A DNA stretch of 64,000 nt from Halomonas gemina (GCF_023554995.1 NZ_JAMJPK010000001.1:124001-188000), one strand, 5' to 3'; counted from the first letter of the stretch, positions 8,861 to 17,610 are shown. Notes: generated by a model from the sequence alone, not told the origin. Numbers and translations: made by a program.

Positions 8861-10045
8861 ATGTCTGATCCGATCCGCATGTATGACAGTGGCATGGTGG
8901 GTGCCCCTGTGTTGATGACCCGCAGCCTTGGCTCTTTGAAGGAGGTGCTTAGGCAGGTCTTGGTAACCGGCTTCAACGTATCCCCAGCCGACGACCTAAC
9001 CTATGATCCTGCGGAAGGGGAGGGAGTTATTCTTTTTTCTGGTGGGCACTCCTTTGTGGTCCACCAAGTAGTGGAAGTCGCCGGGGCCAATGAGGAAGAA
9101 TGGAATGGCTTGTGGAAAGTTACCGGGGTGGGTAATACCACCGTGCGGTTTGCTATGGACACTGTGCCATCTGGAAACGCGACAGGCGCCTTGTCGGTCA
9201 AAACCGCCTCGGCAGGGTGGACGATGCCTCATGAATCAACCGATGGTCACCGGGCCATCTTTCAACCCTCTGAACCATCCAGCCCCTGTTACTATATTGA
9301 TAACAGCGATTGGATGGCTGCTTCTTGGGCTTATGCTGACGAGGATATAGTACAGGTGCTCCTGCGTGGGCACCTTTCAGTCACTGACATCGACACGCGA
9401 CACGGTGAGTTCGGTGATGGGGGTATCTCTCAGGGTACCTACAATGATTCCTCATACTACGATTTTCCGAGGAGTTGGAAGATTGTAGCTAACGGTAGGT
9501 TCGTGTGGATGCACGTCTCCGACCCTAACCCCGAACAGACAAGCATCACAGCCCAGAGCACCATTATTGCCTTCGGCGACCTAGCCAAAGGCAGATCCGG
9601 TTATCAGGATGCCTTCATTGGTCTGATGGAGTTCGGCACAAGTGACTCTAGCCCAGAGGGCTATATGGGTGACCTTACCTCATCGACTTACAAGAGGGTG
9701 TCTCGGGGTATCGGGGGGAGGGGGGTCAACCTAGAAGTGAAAACCCTGTCGTATTCCCCTTACTTGGGAAAACCGTTTGTCCTTCCAGACGCAGGCGATA
9801 ACAAGGCTCGTGTGGAGACCGAGCTTACAGCACTGGCAGAAGTTCCGGGGGGCGGTTACGTGCCAGTGGGTGTTCTGCCGGGTCTTGCCAACTGCCTGTC
9901 GGGGGCAATGTACGGCGACGATTCTACTGTCGAGCTAGGGGGCCGTGTCTATTGGGTCTGGTATTTTGCCGGACTGAGCAGCACTGATTACAACGACAAC
10001 AATCAGAACATGGCCTTGATCGACATTTCCGGTCCTTGGCACTGA
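8861..10045 (+). CDS. Phage tail-associated protein of unknown family (394 aa)
   Basis: A 394-residue soluble protein rich in Gly, Ser, Asp and aromatic residues, with no signal peptide or membrane segment. The ATG is preceded by AGAGG at a good distance. Codon use is clearly less GC-biased than in the preceding tail genes, and this continues into the first three quarters of the next gene, so both appear to have entered as one cassette. The position between the large tail protein and the LamG-like protein suggests a tail-tip or receptor-recognition component, a region that often varies between related phages. No catalytic motif was recognised. Confidence 0.65.
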   Translation: MSDPIRMYDSGMVGAPVLMTRSLGSLKEVLRQVLVTGFNVSPADDLTYDPAEGEGVILFSGGHSFVVHQVVEVAGANEEEWNGLWKVTGVGNTTVRFAMDTVPSGNATGALSVKTASAGWTMPHESTDGHRAIFQPSEPSSPCYYIDNSDWMAASWAYADEDIVQVLLRGHLSVTDIDTRHGEFGDGGISQGTYNDSSYYDFPRSWKIVANGRFVWMHVSDPNPEQTSITAQSTIIAFGDLAKGRSGYQDAFIGLMEFGTSDSSPEGYMGDLTSSTYKRVSRGIGGRGVNLEVKTLSYSPYLGKPFVLPDAGDNKARVETELTALAEVPGGGYVPVGVLPGLANCLSGAMYGDDSTVELGGRVYWVWYFAGLSSTDYNDNNQNMALIDISGPWH

Positions 10046-10060
10046 TTAGGAGGTGCGGAC

Positions 10061-11059
10061 ATGCCTATAACATATCCTCCCTCTTCGGGATACGGGCTAA
10101 CGAAAGCACCCCCCGGTGCTATTGACCCGTCCAAAGTAGGGTACGACGCTCTGATCATCACCCCGTTCCCTGTGAAGAGGAGCGGCGACAGATTCGAAAC
10201 TTTCACGCTGGAGTTTTATGTTTTCTGTAGGGATGTTTCTGGAACTATCCTCACATCACAGAAAGGCTACAGCTCCAGCCCCACGAGTCGTGGCCTCTAC
10301 ATTCGGAGAACAACTGACGGGATTAGGGTTTATCTTGATGGTACTTCGCTTTCTATTGATTCCCTAGCCAAGGACCAGTGGCATCACATTGCCATTGTTC
10401 ATGAGTACCAGACCGCCTTTAAGGTGTACCTCAATGGCTCGCTTGCCTCCAGCACGGCGGTTGGTTCGCTCTATATGGGCTCTAACCCCAGTTACCTATC
10501 GTCTGACCCTATGGGGTACTACGATCAGGCCGATGTTGACTTGGCGAACATTCGACTATGGAGCACCGCAAGAACTGATGCTCAGGTCGCGGTGGACAAA
10601 GACACAGACTATGGCCCGGGAGAACCCGGTCTTCTATGGGCCCTGTCTCTGGACAGCGACGACCCCACCATGAATGCCGAGGTTAGCGGGGGTTACACAT
10701 ACGCTATTTTGGGTAATAACGTGGTGGTCGAAGGCTCGGTTCCATCGGACTTAGCCGCGCCAGTAGAAATCGACTTTCTGGTACCTACAGATTCGATCCT
10801 TACTGAGCCTGAGCCTGTGGTTTACCCCGGCCAGATCAGTGGCACCGTGACCGTGAAGGGCGACCCCGCCGCCCAGCGGGTGCTGGCCTTCGTGCGCTCG
10901 ACCGGCAAGAAGGTCGCCGAGACCACCAGCGCCATTGACGGGACCTACACCCTCGAGGGCCTGAACCCCGAGGTGGCCCACTACATCGTCGCGCTGGATA
11001 AAAACCTCGAGTACAACGGGGTAATCGCCGACAACATCGTGCCGGAGGTGCCGGCATGA
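10061..11059 (+). CDS. Tail-tip protein with LamG/concanavalin-like domain and a C-terminal beta domain (332 aa)
   Basis: Residues about 45-225 match the laminin-G/concanavalin-like jelly roll seen in many carbohydrate-binding phage proteins: FTLEFYVFCRD, then LYIRRTTDGIRVYLDGT, the diagnostic DQWHHIAIVHEYQ, KVYLNGSLASST, and ANIRLWSTARTDAQV. Residues about 258-325 form a carboxypeptidase-regulatory-like beta sandwich (GQISGTVTVKGDPAAQRVLA, then IDGTYTLEGLNPE). The base composition changes inside the gene near 10820-10840: the lectin-like part is of lower GC, the C-terminal part is GC-rich like the rest of the tail module. The protein therefore looks like a receptor-binding domain grafted onto a resident anchoring domain. 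Its stop overlaps the next start (ATGA). Confidence 0.75.
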   Translation: MPITYPPSSGYGLTKAPPGAIDPSKVGYDALIITPFPVKRSGDRFETFTLEFYVFCRDVSGTILTSQKGYSSSPTSRGLYIRRTTDGIRVYLDGTSLSIDSLAKDQWHHIAIVHEYQTAFKVYLNGSLASSTAVGSLYMGSNPSYLSSDPMGYYDQADVDLANIRLWSTARTDAQVAVDKDTDYGPGEPGLLWALSLDSDDPTMNAEVSGGYTYAILGNNVVVEGSVPSDLAAPVEIDFLVPTDSILTEPEPVVYPGQISGTVTVKGDPAAQRVLAFVRSTGKKVAETTSAIDGTYTLEGLNPEVAHYIVALDKNLEYNGVIADNIVPEVPA

Positions 11060-11457
11060 TGGACCTCGCCCTGCCGGTCAAGAACGACCGGCTGCAAGCC
11101 ATCGCCAGCCGCGTGGACAACGCCGGCAACGGTGCCACCTTCACCCTCTACACCGAGGAGCGCCCGGCCAACGCCCAGCAGGCGCCGAGCGGGGAGGAAT
11201 TGGTGGCCCTGCCGGTGCCGGTGCCGTTCGCCGACAGCATCGAGAACGGGGTGCTGACCGGCAAGCCGATGCCCGAGACCATGGCCACCGGAGGCGGCGA
11301 GGCCGGCTGGGGCCGACTGCGGGACGCCACCGGCGCCACCGTGATGGACCTCGAGGTGGGGGAGGACGGCAGCGGGGCCCCCGCCACCATGCCAGCCACG
11401 CAAGTCTATGCCGGGATGCTGGTCGAAGGGGTTTCCCTGGTCCTGGTCGAACCCTGA
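11056..11457 (+). CDS. Small phage tail protein, unknown family (133 aa)
   Basis: A 133-residue protein that starts within the stop codon of the LamG-like gene, so the two are probably translationally coupled. It begins MMDLALPVKNDRLQAIA and ends VEGVSLVLVEP. It is GC-rich and resembles the resident tail module in composition. No motif was recognised; position suggests a small tail-tip or chaperone-like partner of the flanking large proteins. Confidence 0.7.
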   Translation: MMDLALPVKNDRLQAIASRVDNAGNGATFTLYTEERPANAQQAPSGEELVALPVPVPFADSIENGVLTGKPMPETMATGGGEAGWGRLRDATGATVMDLEVGEDGSGAPATMPATQVYAGMLVEGVSLVLVEP

Positions 11458-11469
11458 TAAGGAGGCCCC

Positions 11470-13608
11470 ATGGCCAAGGACCTACCGCTGTGGCGGCCCC
11501 TGCTAGAGTATGAACCCGGGGCGGTCGACCTCGACTTCTCGGCCACGGGAGTCGAGCCCTACGTGGCGCCTTATGAGGCGCCCAGCGCCGGGTCCGTGGA
11601 CCTCGATTTCTGGGGCGACTACAGCCCCGGCGAGCCGTTGGACCTGCGCCTCGACTTCGCGCCCACCACCTACCGCTACCAGCCCCCCGGGGCCGGTGCG
11701 GTAGACCTCGATTTCAGCGGAGACTACACCGCCCCCGAGGCCGGGGCCGCCGATCTGGCCTTTGGTGGGGAAGCCGGGGGAACCCCCGAGGCGGCCACGC
11801 CGCTGACGATCAACGCCACCCTGCCCAGCCTGGCAGCCTATGTACGGCTGGAGGCGAGCAACACCCTGCGCGTGCAGGCGACGTTGCCCAAGACTGTCGC
11901 CGTGGTGGCGCTGTCCACTGACATCAACGTGCACCGAGATCCCAGTCACCTTGCGGCTAGCGGTTACCAGCGCGCCGCCACATTGGCCGCAGTCACGGGT
12001 GACGGGTACCGGCAGAGCAAGCAGCGTCGCCAGCAGACGGCTACTCGCTACCAGCACGCAGACCCGGCCCGCCTCGCCACCAGTGCTCCGGCCCGGCAGC
12101 TGTCTCGGCTCGATGCCCTGCGCCGCGGCGTGCAGCAGCAGGCCGCGCCACTCAGCCATACCGCCGCCTGGCGGTACCAGCTCTTGCCTCCTCTCGACAG
12201 GTTCCGCCGCGTGCGCGAGCAGCAGGGTGTCTCGGCGTGGGCTGTCCAGGGAGTGTTGGGCCGCTTCCTGCCACATCTGCGAACCGGCTGGGGGCTGGCG
12301 TACCAGGAGACCGAGCGGATACTCGCTCGACACTGGGGCAGCGACTGGCAGTTCGGTGAATTCCGCCCTCTGGACGTTCATGGGCCTTACGAGCAGGCCA
12401 TCGACCCGCCACCCGGGGTTTCGGTGCCGCCCCGGCCGCCTGAACCTCCGGAAGAGCCTGGCTGGCCGGAGTTGCCGGCCTTCTTCCGCGGCTCATCGGA
12501 CCTCAATTTTTGCCAACGCCTGCCGGTAGGCACTGCACTCGATGTCGGTGTCGATCCCTGCGATCCCGACGCGCCCATCGTCGCCCCCATCCAGAGGACC
12601 TACCTCGTGAGCAACAGCGCATCCCTGACCCTGGTGGCCACCGGCCAGGCCCTCGAGGCCAGCGCCATCAGCGTGGCCATCGACGCCGACTCCTGGGCCT
12701 GGGAGCTGCGCGCCACCCTGCTCGGCGAGGCCAGCCTCAAAGCCGTGCGCGATGCCGTCCAGCCCGTCGAGGTCGAGGCCGAGATCAACGGCCACACCTG
12801 GCGCGGCGTGCTCGACGGCTGGAGCCGCGATCGCCAGTGGGGCAGCCTGCCCACCGCCACCCTCAGTGCGCGCAGCCTGGCTGCCTACCTCGGCGCGCCC
12901 CACGCCCAGCCACGCAGCTACGCCGAGACCCAGACCCGCACCGCCCAGCAGCTCGCCGAGCAGGAGCTGCCCCTAGGCTGGACGCTCGACTGGCAGATCG
13001 ACGACTGGCTCATCGAACCCGAGGCCTGGCACTACACCAACCGCACGCCGATCGAGGCCATCACCGCCATCGCCACCGCCGCCGGCGCCGTGGTGCAGGC
13101 CCACCCCAGCGAGCCGCGGCTGATCATCGCCCCGCGCTACGCCGCCCCGCACTGGGCCTGGGCCGGCGAGACCCCGGATGTCACCCTGCCGCTCGACCTG
13201 CTCACCCGCCTGGGCAGCGAGTATCGCCCCAGCGAGCCACTCAACGGCGTCTACGTCTCCGGCGAGACCACCGGCGTGCTGGCACTCGTCAAGCGCACCG
13301 GCACCGCCGCCGACCGGCAGGGCGAGATGATCGTCGACCCGCTGATCACCCGCCAGGCCCCGGCCCGGGGCAGAGGCATCGCCGTGCTCTCCGCCAGCGG
13401 CGAACAGACTCGCGAAAGCCTGGCGCTGCCCGTGGCCACCGACATCGCCGGCCTGCTCGCCACCGGCCAGCTCGTGCGCATCGACCCCGACGGCAACGAC
13501 TGGCGCGGGCTAGTGCGCGCCGTCAGCGTCAGCGCCCGGCTCAACAACGACGCCCTGGTCGTCGAGCAGACCGCCGAACTCGAACGCCACCTCGAGGAGA
13601 CCGCCTGA
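11470..13608 (+). CDS. Probable phage tail hub / baseplate protein with N-terminal VDLDF repeats (712 aa)
   Basis: The first 110 residues contain repeats of a short motif, VDLDF (residues 19-23, 42-46 and 73-77, with LRLDF and AADLAF variants), often followed by GDY and spaced by Pro/Gly-rich linkers. A middle region of about 250 residues is basic and Gln/Arg-rich. Residues about 375-712 form a mixed domain beginning TYLVSNSASLTLVATGQ that resembles the hub proteins closing siphophage tails (repeated beta strands, YTNRTPIEAITAIATAAGA). AGGAGG stands just upstream of the ATG. The stop overlaps the next start (TGATG). The hub role is inferred from size, position and fold-like pattern. Confidence 0.65.
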   Translation: MAKDLPLWRPLLEYEPGAVDLDFSATGVEPYVAPYEAPSAGSVDLDFWGDYSPGEPLDLRLDFAPTTYRYQPPGAGAVDLDFSGDYTAPEAGAADLAFGGEAGGTPEAATPLTINATLPSLAAYVRLEASNTLRVQATLPKTVAVVALSTDINVHRDPSHLAASGYQRAATLAAVTGDGYRQSKQRRQQTATRYQHADPARLATSAPARQLSRLDALRRGVQQQAAPLSHTAAWRYQLLPPLDRFRRVREQQGVSAWAVQGVLGRFLPHLRTGWGLAYQETERILARHWGSDWQFGEFRPLDVHGPYEQAIDPPPGVSVPPRPPEPPEEPGWPELPAFFRGSSDLNFCQRLPVGTALDVGVDPCDPDAPIVAPIQRTYLVSNSASLTLVATGQALEASAISVAIDADSWAWELRATLLGEASLKAVRDAVQPVEVEAEINGHTWRGVLDGWSRDRQWGSLPTATLSARSLAAYLGAPHAQPRSYAETQTRTAQQLAEQELPLGWTLDWQIDDWLIEPEAWHYTNRTPIEAITAIATAAGAVVQAHPSEPRLIIAPRYAAPHWAWAGETPDVTLPLDLLTRLGSEYRPSEPLNGVYVSGETTGVLALVKRTGTAADRQGEMIVDPLITRQAPARGRGIAVLSASGEQTRESLALPVATDIAGLLATGQLVRIDPDGNDWRGLVRAVSVSARLNNDALVVEQTAELERHLEETA

Positions 13609-13844
13609 TGGCCCGCAACCTCTATCGCCAGTTCCTTCAGCTGATCCCCCGCGACCCCCTGCTGGTCGGCGAAGTCACCAGCCACAACAGCGACGGCACC
13701 AGCACCCTCGAGCTCCCCGGCGGCGGCACGCTCCGGGCGAGAGGGCAGGGCGTGGCCGTTGGGCTCAAGGCGTTTGTGCAGGGTGGCGCAGTGGTGGGGG
13801 AGGCGCCGACGCTGACGGATGTGACGGTGGAGGTTGGAGGGTAG
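13608..13844 (+). CDS. Small phage protein at the end of the tail operon (78 aa)
   Basis: Starts inside the stop codon of the hub-like gene (TGATG) and encodes 78 residues from MARNLYRQFLQLIPRDPLL to VTVEVGG. The sequence VGEVTSHNSDGTSTLELPGG followed by LRARGQGVAVG predicts a small beta barrel of the kind found in tail spike or hub accessory proteins. It is the last gene of the rightward tail operon; transcription beyond it meets a convergent gene 20 bases later. Confidence 0.7.
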   Translation: MARNLYRQFLQLIPRDPLLVGEVTSHNSDGTSTLELPGGGTLRARGQGVAVGLKAFVQGGAVVGEAPTLTDVTVEVGG

Positions 13845-13864
13845 AAGCCCCTGCAAGTCAGTCT

Positions 13865-14518
13865 TTATTTCTTAATGCAATAAAGCATCAAGTTGTGTAT
13901 GTATTGATCTAGGCTTAATGGCACGCCTTCGCCATGTTCTTTTTCAAATGCTTGGCTGGCCTCATTGATTCTTTTTGCTGCCATTTTTATTTCCTGTTCG
14001 TCAATGTTTTCCTCGGGCATGTTATTGAATGCATTGATCTTTAAGTGAAGAAGGTATATGGCTTCTATTAGTTCTCTAGCCTCAAAGGTGCCAGTTTTTC
14101 CAATGGCTTCAAGATGTTGGCTGATGAAATCAAGGTGCCTTATGCACTTGCTGTATGCTATGTTTTTGCCACCAGATGTTATTAATGGGAGCGATTTGCA
14201 AATTGCCCAGTAAGAATTGGTTGATGTTTTTTCAACCCACCTGATGTTGTTTATCGTGCTGGCTATATCTGTTTTTATATGGCGATAGTTTCTTTCTAAA
14301 GCTTCGCAAAGATAATAAGCTTCTTTTCTTCTCCACTCTCCAATCTGTTCCCGTGTTAGGTTTAGCGCAAAGAGGGCGGTTAGCAAGATTCCAAAAGTGG
14401 ATAGCCCGCCGAGAGAAACTCCAGGAACAAATGAGGCTATGAGAATAATGGAAGATAGTGCTATAATGGTTAACGATGTGGGTGTTTTCATGCATTGTAC
14501 AAACTGTTCGTATGTCAT
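13865..14518 (-). CDS. AT-rich membrane-anchored helical protein, unknown (217 aa)
   Basis: Two adjacent hydrophobic segments near the N-terminus (about residues 16-52, TIIALSSIILIASFV and then FGILLTALFALNL) are followed by a long soluble helical domain to residue 217. The gene has far lower GC content and a different codon use from everything around it, so it was acquired separately. It is convergent with the tail operon and divergent from the SRAP gene, with only 12 bases between the two start codons. AGGAA precedes the ATG. This is the classical layout of a prophage cargo gene expressed from the lysogen. Two membrane helices plus a cytoplasmic helical domain is compatible with a superinfection-exclusion or abortive-infection effector, but no catalytic motif is visible. 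Confidence 0.75.
   Translation of the reverse strand: MTYEQFVQCMKTPTSLTIIALSSIILIASFVPGVSLGGLSTFGILLTALFALNLTREQIGEWRRKEAYYLCEALERNYRHIKTDIASTINNIRWVEKTSTNSYWAICKSLPLITSGGKNIAYSKCIRHLDFISQHLEAIGKTGTFEARELIEAIYLLHLKINAFNNMPEENIDEQEIKMAAKRINEASQAFEKEHGEGVPLSLDQYIHNLMLYCIKK
14462..14467 (+). promoter_or_regulatory. Possible -10 box (TATAAT) for the SRAP gene
   Basis: A perfect TATAAT lies about 64 bases before the SRAP start codon, inside the start of the divergent AT-rich gene. No convincing -35 box is present, and a match in AT-rich DNA could be chance. Confidence 0.3.
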
Positions 14519-14530
14519 CCAAGGTTCCTG

Positions 14531-15190
14531 ATGTGCGGTCGATTCGCTCTCTTCACCGACCCTCCAGCCGTGACCATGCGTCTGGGCCTACCTGATGCTG
14601 AAACCGGTTGGGCGCCTCGCTACAACGTCTCGCCCGGTACCTGGATCACCGGCGTTCGCCGGCGAGAGCCTAAAGACGAGCCTACCATCGATGACTTGTG
14701 GTGGGGGTACCGCCCGAGTTGGGCTGGCGGCGATGCGCCGCAGCCCATCAATGCGCGTGTCGAGACCCTGGCAACCAGCCGCTACTTCAAGGGAGCCTTC
14801 CGCCATCACCGTTGCCTGATCCCCGCAGACGGTTGGTATGAGTGGGTGCCGACTGCCAGCGGTAAACAGCCTCACTTCATCTGCCGTGAGGATCGCGAGC
14901 TGCTGTTCCTCGCCGGGATCTGGGCTGACTATGCTGATGGCTCAGCATGCTGCGCGATTGTCACCGAACCGGCCCGCGGGCCGGCCAAAGAGATCCACGT
15001 CAGGATGCCCTTGGCATTGGCCGAGGATAGCCTCGAAGCCTGGCTCGATCCCCTGCTCCATGAGCGCGATGCGATCCGTGCCGCGGTTCAGCACCTCGAC
15101 GTCGACCTGGTCACCCACTGGCCGGTCAGCAAACGAGTCAACCGGCCAGGGAATGACGACGCTACGCTTCTGGAGCCGCTGAAGGCATAG
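14531..15190 (+). CDS. SRAP-domain abasic-site crosslinking protein (YedK/HMCES family)
   Basis: The protein begins MCGRFALF, and in this family removal of the first Met exposes Cys2, which forms a covalent thiazolidine link to abasic sites in single-stranded DNA; this fixes the start at this ATG. Other family features are present in order: NVSPG, WWGYRPSW, PINARVETL (conserved Asn), CLIPADGWYEW (conserved Glu), FAGIW-like FLAGIW, and IHVRMPL (conserved His) near residue 157. At 219 residues it has normal length. SRAP proteins shield abasic sites during replication and are often carried by prophages and near SOS genes. It is flanked here by other prophage cargo genes. Confidence 0.93.
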   Translation: MCGRFALFTDPPAVTMRLGLPDAETGWAPRYNVSPGTWITGVRRREPKDEPTIDDLWWGYRPSWAGGDAPQPINARVETLATSRYFKGAFRHHRCLIPADGWYEWVPTASGKQPHFICREDRELLFLAGIWADYADGSACCAIVTEPARGPAKEIHVRMPLALAEDSLEAWLDPLLHERDAIRAAVQHLDVDLVTHWPVSKRVNRPGNDDATLLEPLKA

Positions 15191-15323
15191 CCGGGCTCGG
15201 CAATCTCTTCTGAGGAAGATTCTTTGGGTGACTATGCTCAAGACATAACGCCTTAACAGCATGCATGATCGCATGCCGAATGACCGGGGTTCCCAGCAGA
15301 TCAGCGTTAAGCCCGACAGGCTC

Positions 15324-17429
15324 CTAGTGTTGGTCACTGCCCGCAATAGGATGGCCTTCAGGGTAGGGTGCGTCCTGGGCCAAGGGGGTTCCGGTTCGCT
15401 CTCGCGGTCGATTACCGCAGAGCGCCGCCTCGCGCAGCAGGAGGTGCTCACCCTCATCAGTTTCCACACTCCCCCCCCAAGTGGCAACGGTCCCCTGGAA
15501 GTTGGGTGGCGGCTGTTCCCAACAGTTCCAGATGTAATACGCCTCGCCGGTGTCGGTCCCCTCGGGCAGCAGCGTGTCGGCATTGCCAATTACACCGTCG
15601 AGCTGAACCTGCGTAAGCCCTTGAGCGCCACGAAGATCGGCGGTATGCAGGACGGCCCACCTGAGGTCCGCCCCCTCCAGCCGTGCCCCCTGCAGCCGCG
15701 CCCACCTCAAGTCCGCCCCCTCCAGCCTCGCCCCAAAAAGGTCTGCTCCTTCCAGCCGCGAGCCTAAGAGTTGCGCCCCCTCCAACTGCGCATGATCTAG
15801 GTGCGCCCCCTCCAGTTGTGCCCCAAAGAGTTTCGCCCCATCCAGCCTCGCCCGCGTGAGATATGCTCCCACCAGCCGTACTTCTCTGAGTTTCGCCCCG
15901 TGCAATCGAGCCTCAGAAAGGTCCACATGCTCCAACCGTGCCCATTCGAGATTCGCTCCCTCCAGCCGCGCACTCCCCAGCCGTGCCCCTTTCAGCTGAG
16001 CCCAGCTGAGGTCCGCTCCCTCCAGCCTTGCATGAGAGAGGTCCGCCCCCTCCAGCCTCGCCCCAATGAGGTTTGCCCCCTCCAGCCTCGCCCCAACGAG
16101 GGTTGCCCCCTGCAGCCGCGTCCGCCAGAGGTCTGCGTTTACCAGGGTGGCCCCGTATGCATTGACTCGCCGTAGGTCACGTTTGGCCAGTTCAAGCTTG
16201 GGCAGGTTGGCCAGCTTGGCTTTGCGTTCCTCATCCCAGTCATTTGCGAAGCGTTGATCAAGGGTATCAAACCAGGCCAGGCAGTCGTTCGCCGGAATGT
16301 CAGGAAATTCAGTGCACCACTTGGCTCGCGTCGCCGCCAGCGTGAGCAGCGGTGGGCGGTCGACCGAGATGAGATGGCCACAATCCTCCATACTTAGCCC
16401 CTCGCGCCGGCACCAACGCTCGCGAAAGTCGGCGCGAGCGGTCTCGGCGGTGCGCCAGGACTCGGGCAGCTCTACCAGCTCGACACCGGTGAGATCGGTC
16501 CGGGCGAGAGGGGTCCAGGCCATCCTGACATCATAGAGCCAGCGGTATGCTAACCAGTGGTCATCATCCAGAGAGAAGGTAGCTAGATTGGGGATCCAGA
16601 TACGCGAAGCTACCCATTCCTCCTGCACGACCTGGGCGGATTTCGGATCGCCATTGGGATAGGTTCCGTTGTCGAATAAGGGTATGCCGATGAGCACCTC
16701 AGCGAAGTCAATGACACGATTGACGTAGTGGTCGACGCCTCCTTCGGTGCGTAACCAGCTGATGGCCATGATGGCAAGCGCGGCGGCGAGGCCGGCACGG
16801 CGGTGCCACCGGCCGCGCCACGGATTTGGCCAGGGGCGTCGGAAGGTGCGGCAGAAGGCGCTGCGGGCGCTCCACCAGCTGGAAAGGCCGGTGTAGATGG
16901 CGATAAGCAGGTTGAGGGCGAGAAAGAGCGTCAGCCACTCCTCATGGGCGGGCATCGAGCGCCACCAGAAGCCAGCCAGTACCAGTGGCGCGGCCACCCA
17001 GACCAACAAACGGCTGGCAAGATTCGAGAGGCCGCGCAGCGGTCGACTGCTGGCAGCCCCGTCGGCACGCATCGTCAGGAAAAGGTCGTTGGCGAGCCAG
17101 GGGTGGATGCGGTCGGCGAGCGCTTCTCCGTCGATGCGGGCTGGGGCTGCGGCGAGCGCATCGCAGAGCTTGAGCAGGTGAATATGCAGGTAGATGTAGA
17201 GGGCGGCACCCAGCGGCGGGGCAAAGACGAAGAACGAGAACGTGGGGATAGCAATGCCCACCAGCGGCAACTCGGTCTGGCGGGAGGGAACGAAGAAATC
17301 GGCATCCTGGACGGCGAGCAGGGTGATGCCGATGTAGCCAAGGTAAGCGAGCAGCGCCAGCCAGGAGGTGCGAGCCAGCGCCGAGAGCTCATTGATGCGG
17401 GCGACCTGTTGTTGCTCTCGCTCGGTCAT
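15324..17429 (-). CDS. Membrane protein with C-terminal pentapeptide-repeat domain (701 aa)
   Basis: The N-terminal 230 residues carry about five hydrophobic segments (for example SWLALLAYLGYIGITLLAV, FSFFVFAPPLGAALYIYLH, WLTLFLALNLLIAIYTGL). A soluble central region follows (about 235-410). From about residue 425 to 650 there are more than forty consecutive pentapeptide repeats of the A(D/N/R)Lxx type, such as LEGADLSHARLEGADLSWAQ, which fold as a right-handed quadrilateral beta helix. A GGAGG stands upstream of the ATG and a TATACT -10-like box at 17460. The soluble repeat domain is presumably cytoplasmic. Pentapeptide proteins can mimic DNA or act as scaffolds; the membrane anchor makes a sensor or defence role conceivable. 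Its specific function is unknown. Confidence 0.85.
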   Translation of the reverse strand: MTEREQQQVARINELSALARTSWLALLAYLGYIGITLLAVQDADFFVPSRQTELPLVGIAIPTFSFFVFAPPLGAALYIYLHIHLLKLCDALAAAPARIDGEALADRIHPWLANDLFLTMRADGAASSRPLRGLSNLASRLLVWVAAPLVLAGFWWRSMPAHEEWLTLFLALNLLIAIYTGLSSWWSARSAFCRTFRRPWPNPWRGRWHRRAGLAAALAIMAISWLRTEGGVDHYVNRVIDFAEVLIGIPLFDNGTYPNGDPKSAQVVQEEWVASRIWIPNLATFSLDDDHWLAYRWLYDVRMAWTPLARTDLTGVELVELPESWRTAETARADFRERWCRREGLSMEDCGHLISVDRPPLLTLAATRAKWCTEFPDIPANDCLAWFDTLDQRFANDWDEERKAKLANLPKLELAKRDLRRVNAYGATLVNADLWRTRLQGATLVGARLEGANLIGARLEGADLSHARLEGADLSWAQLKGARLGSARLEGANLEWARLEHVDLSEARLHGAKLREVRLVGAYLTRARLDGAKLFGAQLEGAHLDHAQLEGAQLLGSRLEGADLFGARLEGADLRWARLQGARLEGADLRWAVLHTADLRGAQGLTQVQLDGVIGNADTLLPEGTDTGEAYYIWNCWEQPPPNFQGTVATWGGSVETDEGEHLLLREAALCGNRPRERTGTPLAQDAPYPEGHPIAGSDQH
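15650..16155 (-). repeat. 15-bp tandem DNA repeat encoding the pentapeptide helix
   Basis: The DNA shows a 15-base periodicity with the recurring plus-strand core CCCTCCAGCC(G/T)(C/T)GCC. Each unit encodes one pentapeptide repeat of the 701-residue membrane protein. Some neighbouring units are almost identical, so unit number could change by slippage or recombination. Confidence 0.75.
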
Positions 17430-17459
17430 CAGGGGAGTCCTCCCCGGTCAGTGCTGCAT

Positions 17460-17465
17460 AGTATA
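17460..17465 (-). promoter_or_regulatory. Possible -10 box (TATACT) for the pentapeptide-repeat gene
   Basis: TATACT on the minus strand about 30 bases before the start codon. The -35 region is poor (ATCCCG at 17-bp spacing), so activation or chance is possible. Confidence 0.35.
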
Positions 17466-17610
17466 GTTCACCGAGTCATATCGGGATGGATAGCACCACC
17501 TGACCAGGGACGGCCGCTACAGAGCACAGAGTGAGTGGCCAACGGTGTGAACGCAACGTAGTGGATAGAGTCCATGTAGGCGCATTTCCTCTCTATCATG
17601 GAGCTATCTC

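Noticed and set aside
15650..16155. CRISPR-like array because of regular repeats
   Set aside because: The period is 15 bases without spacers and the frame encodes pentapeptide repeats.
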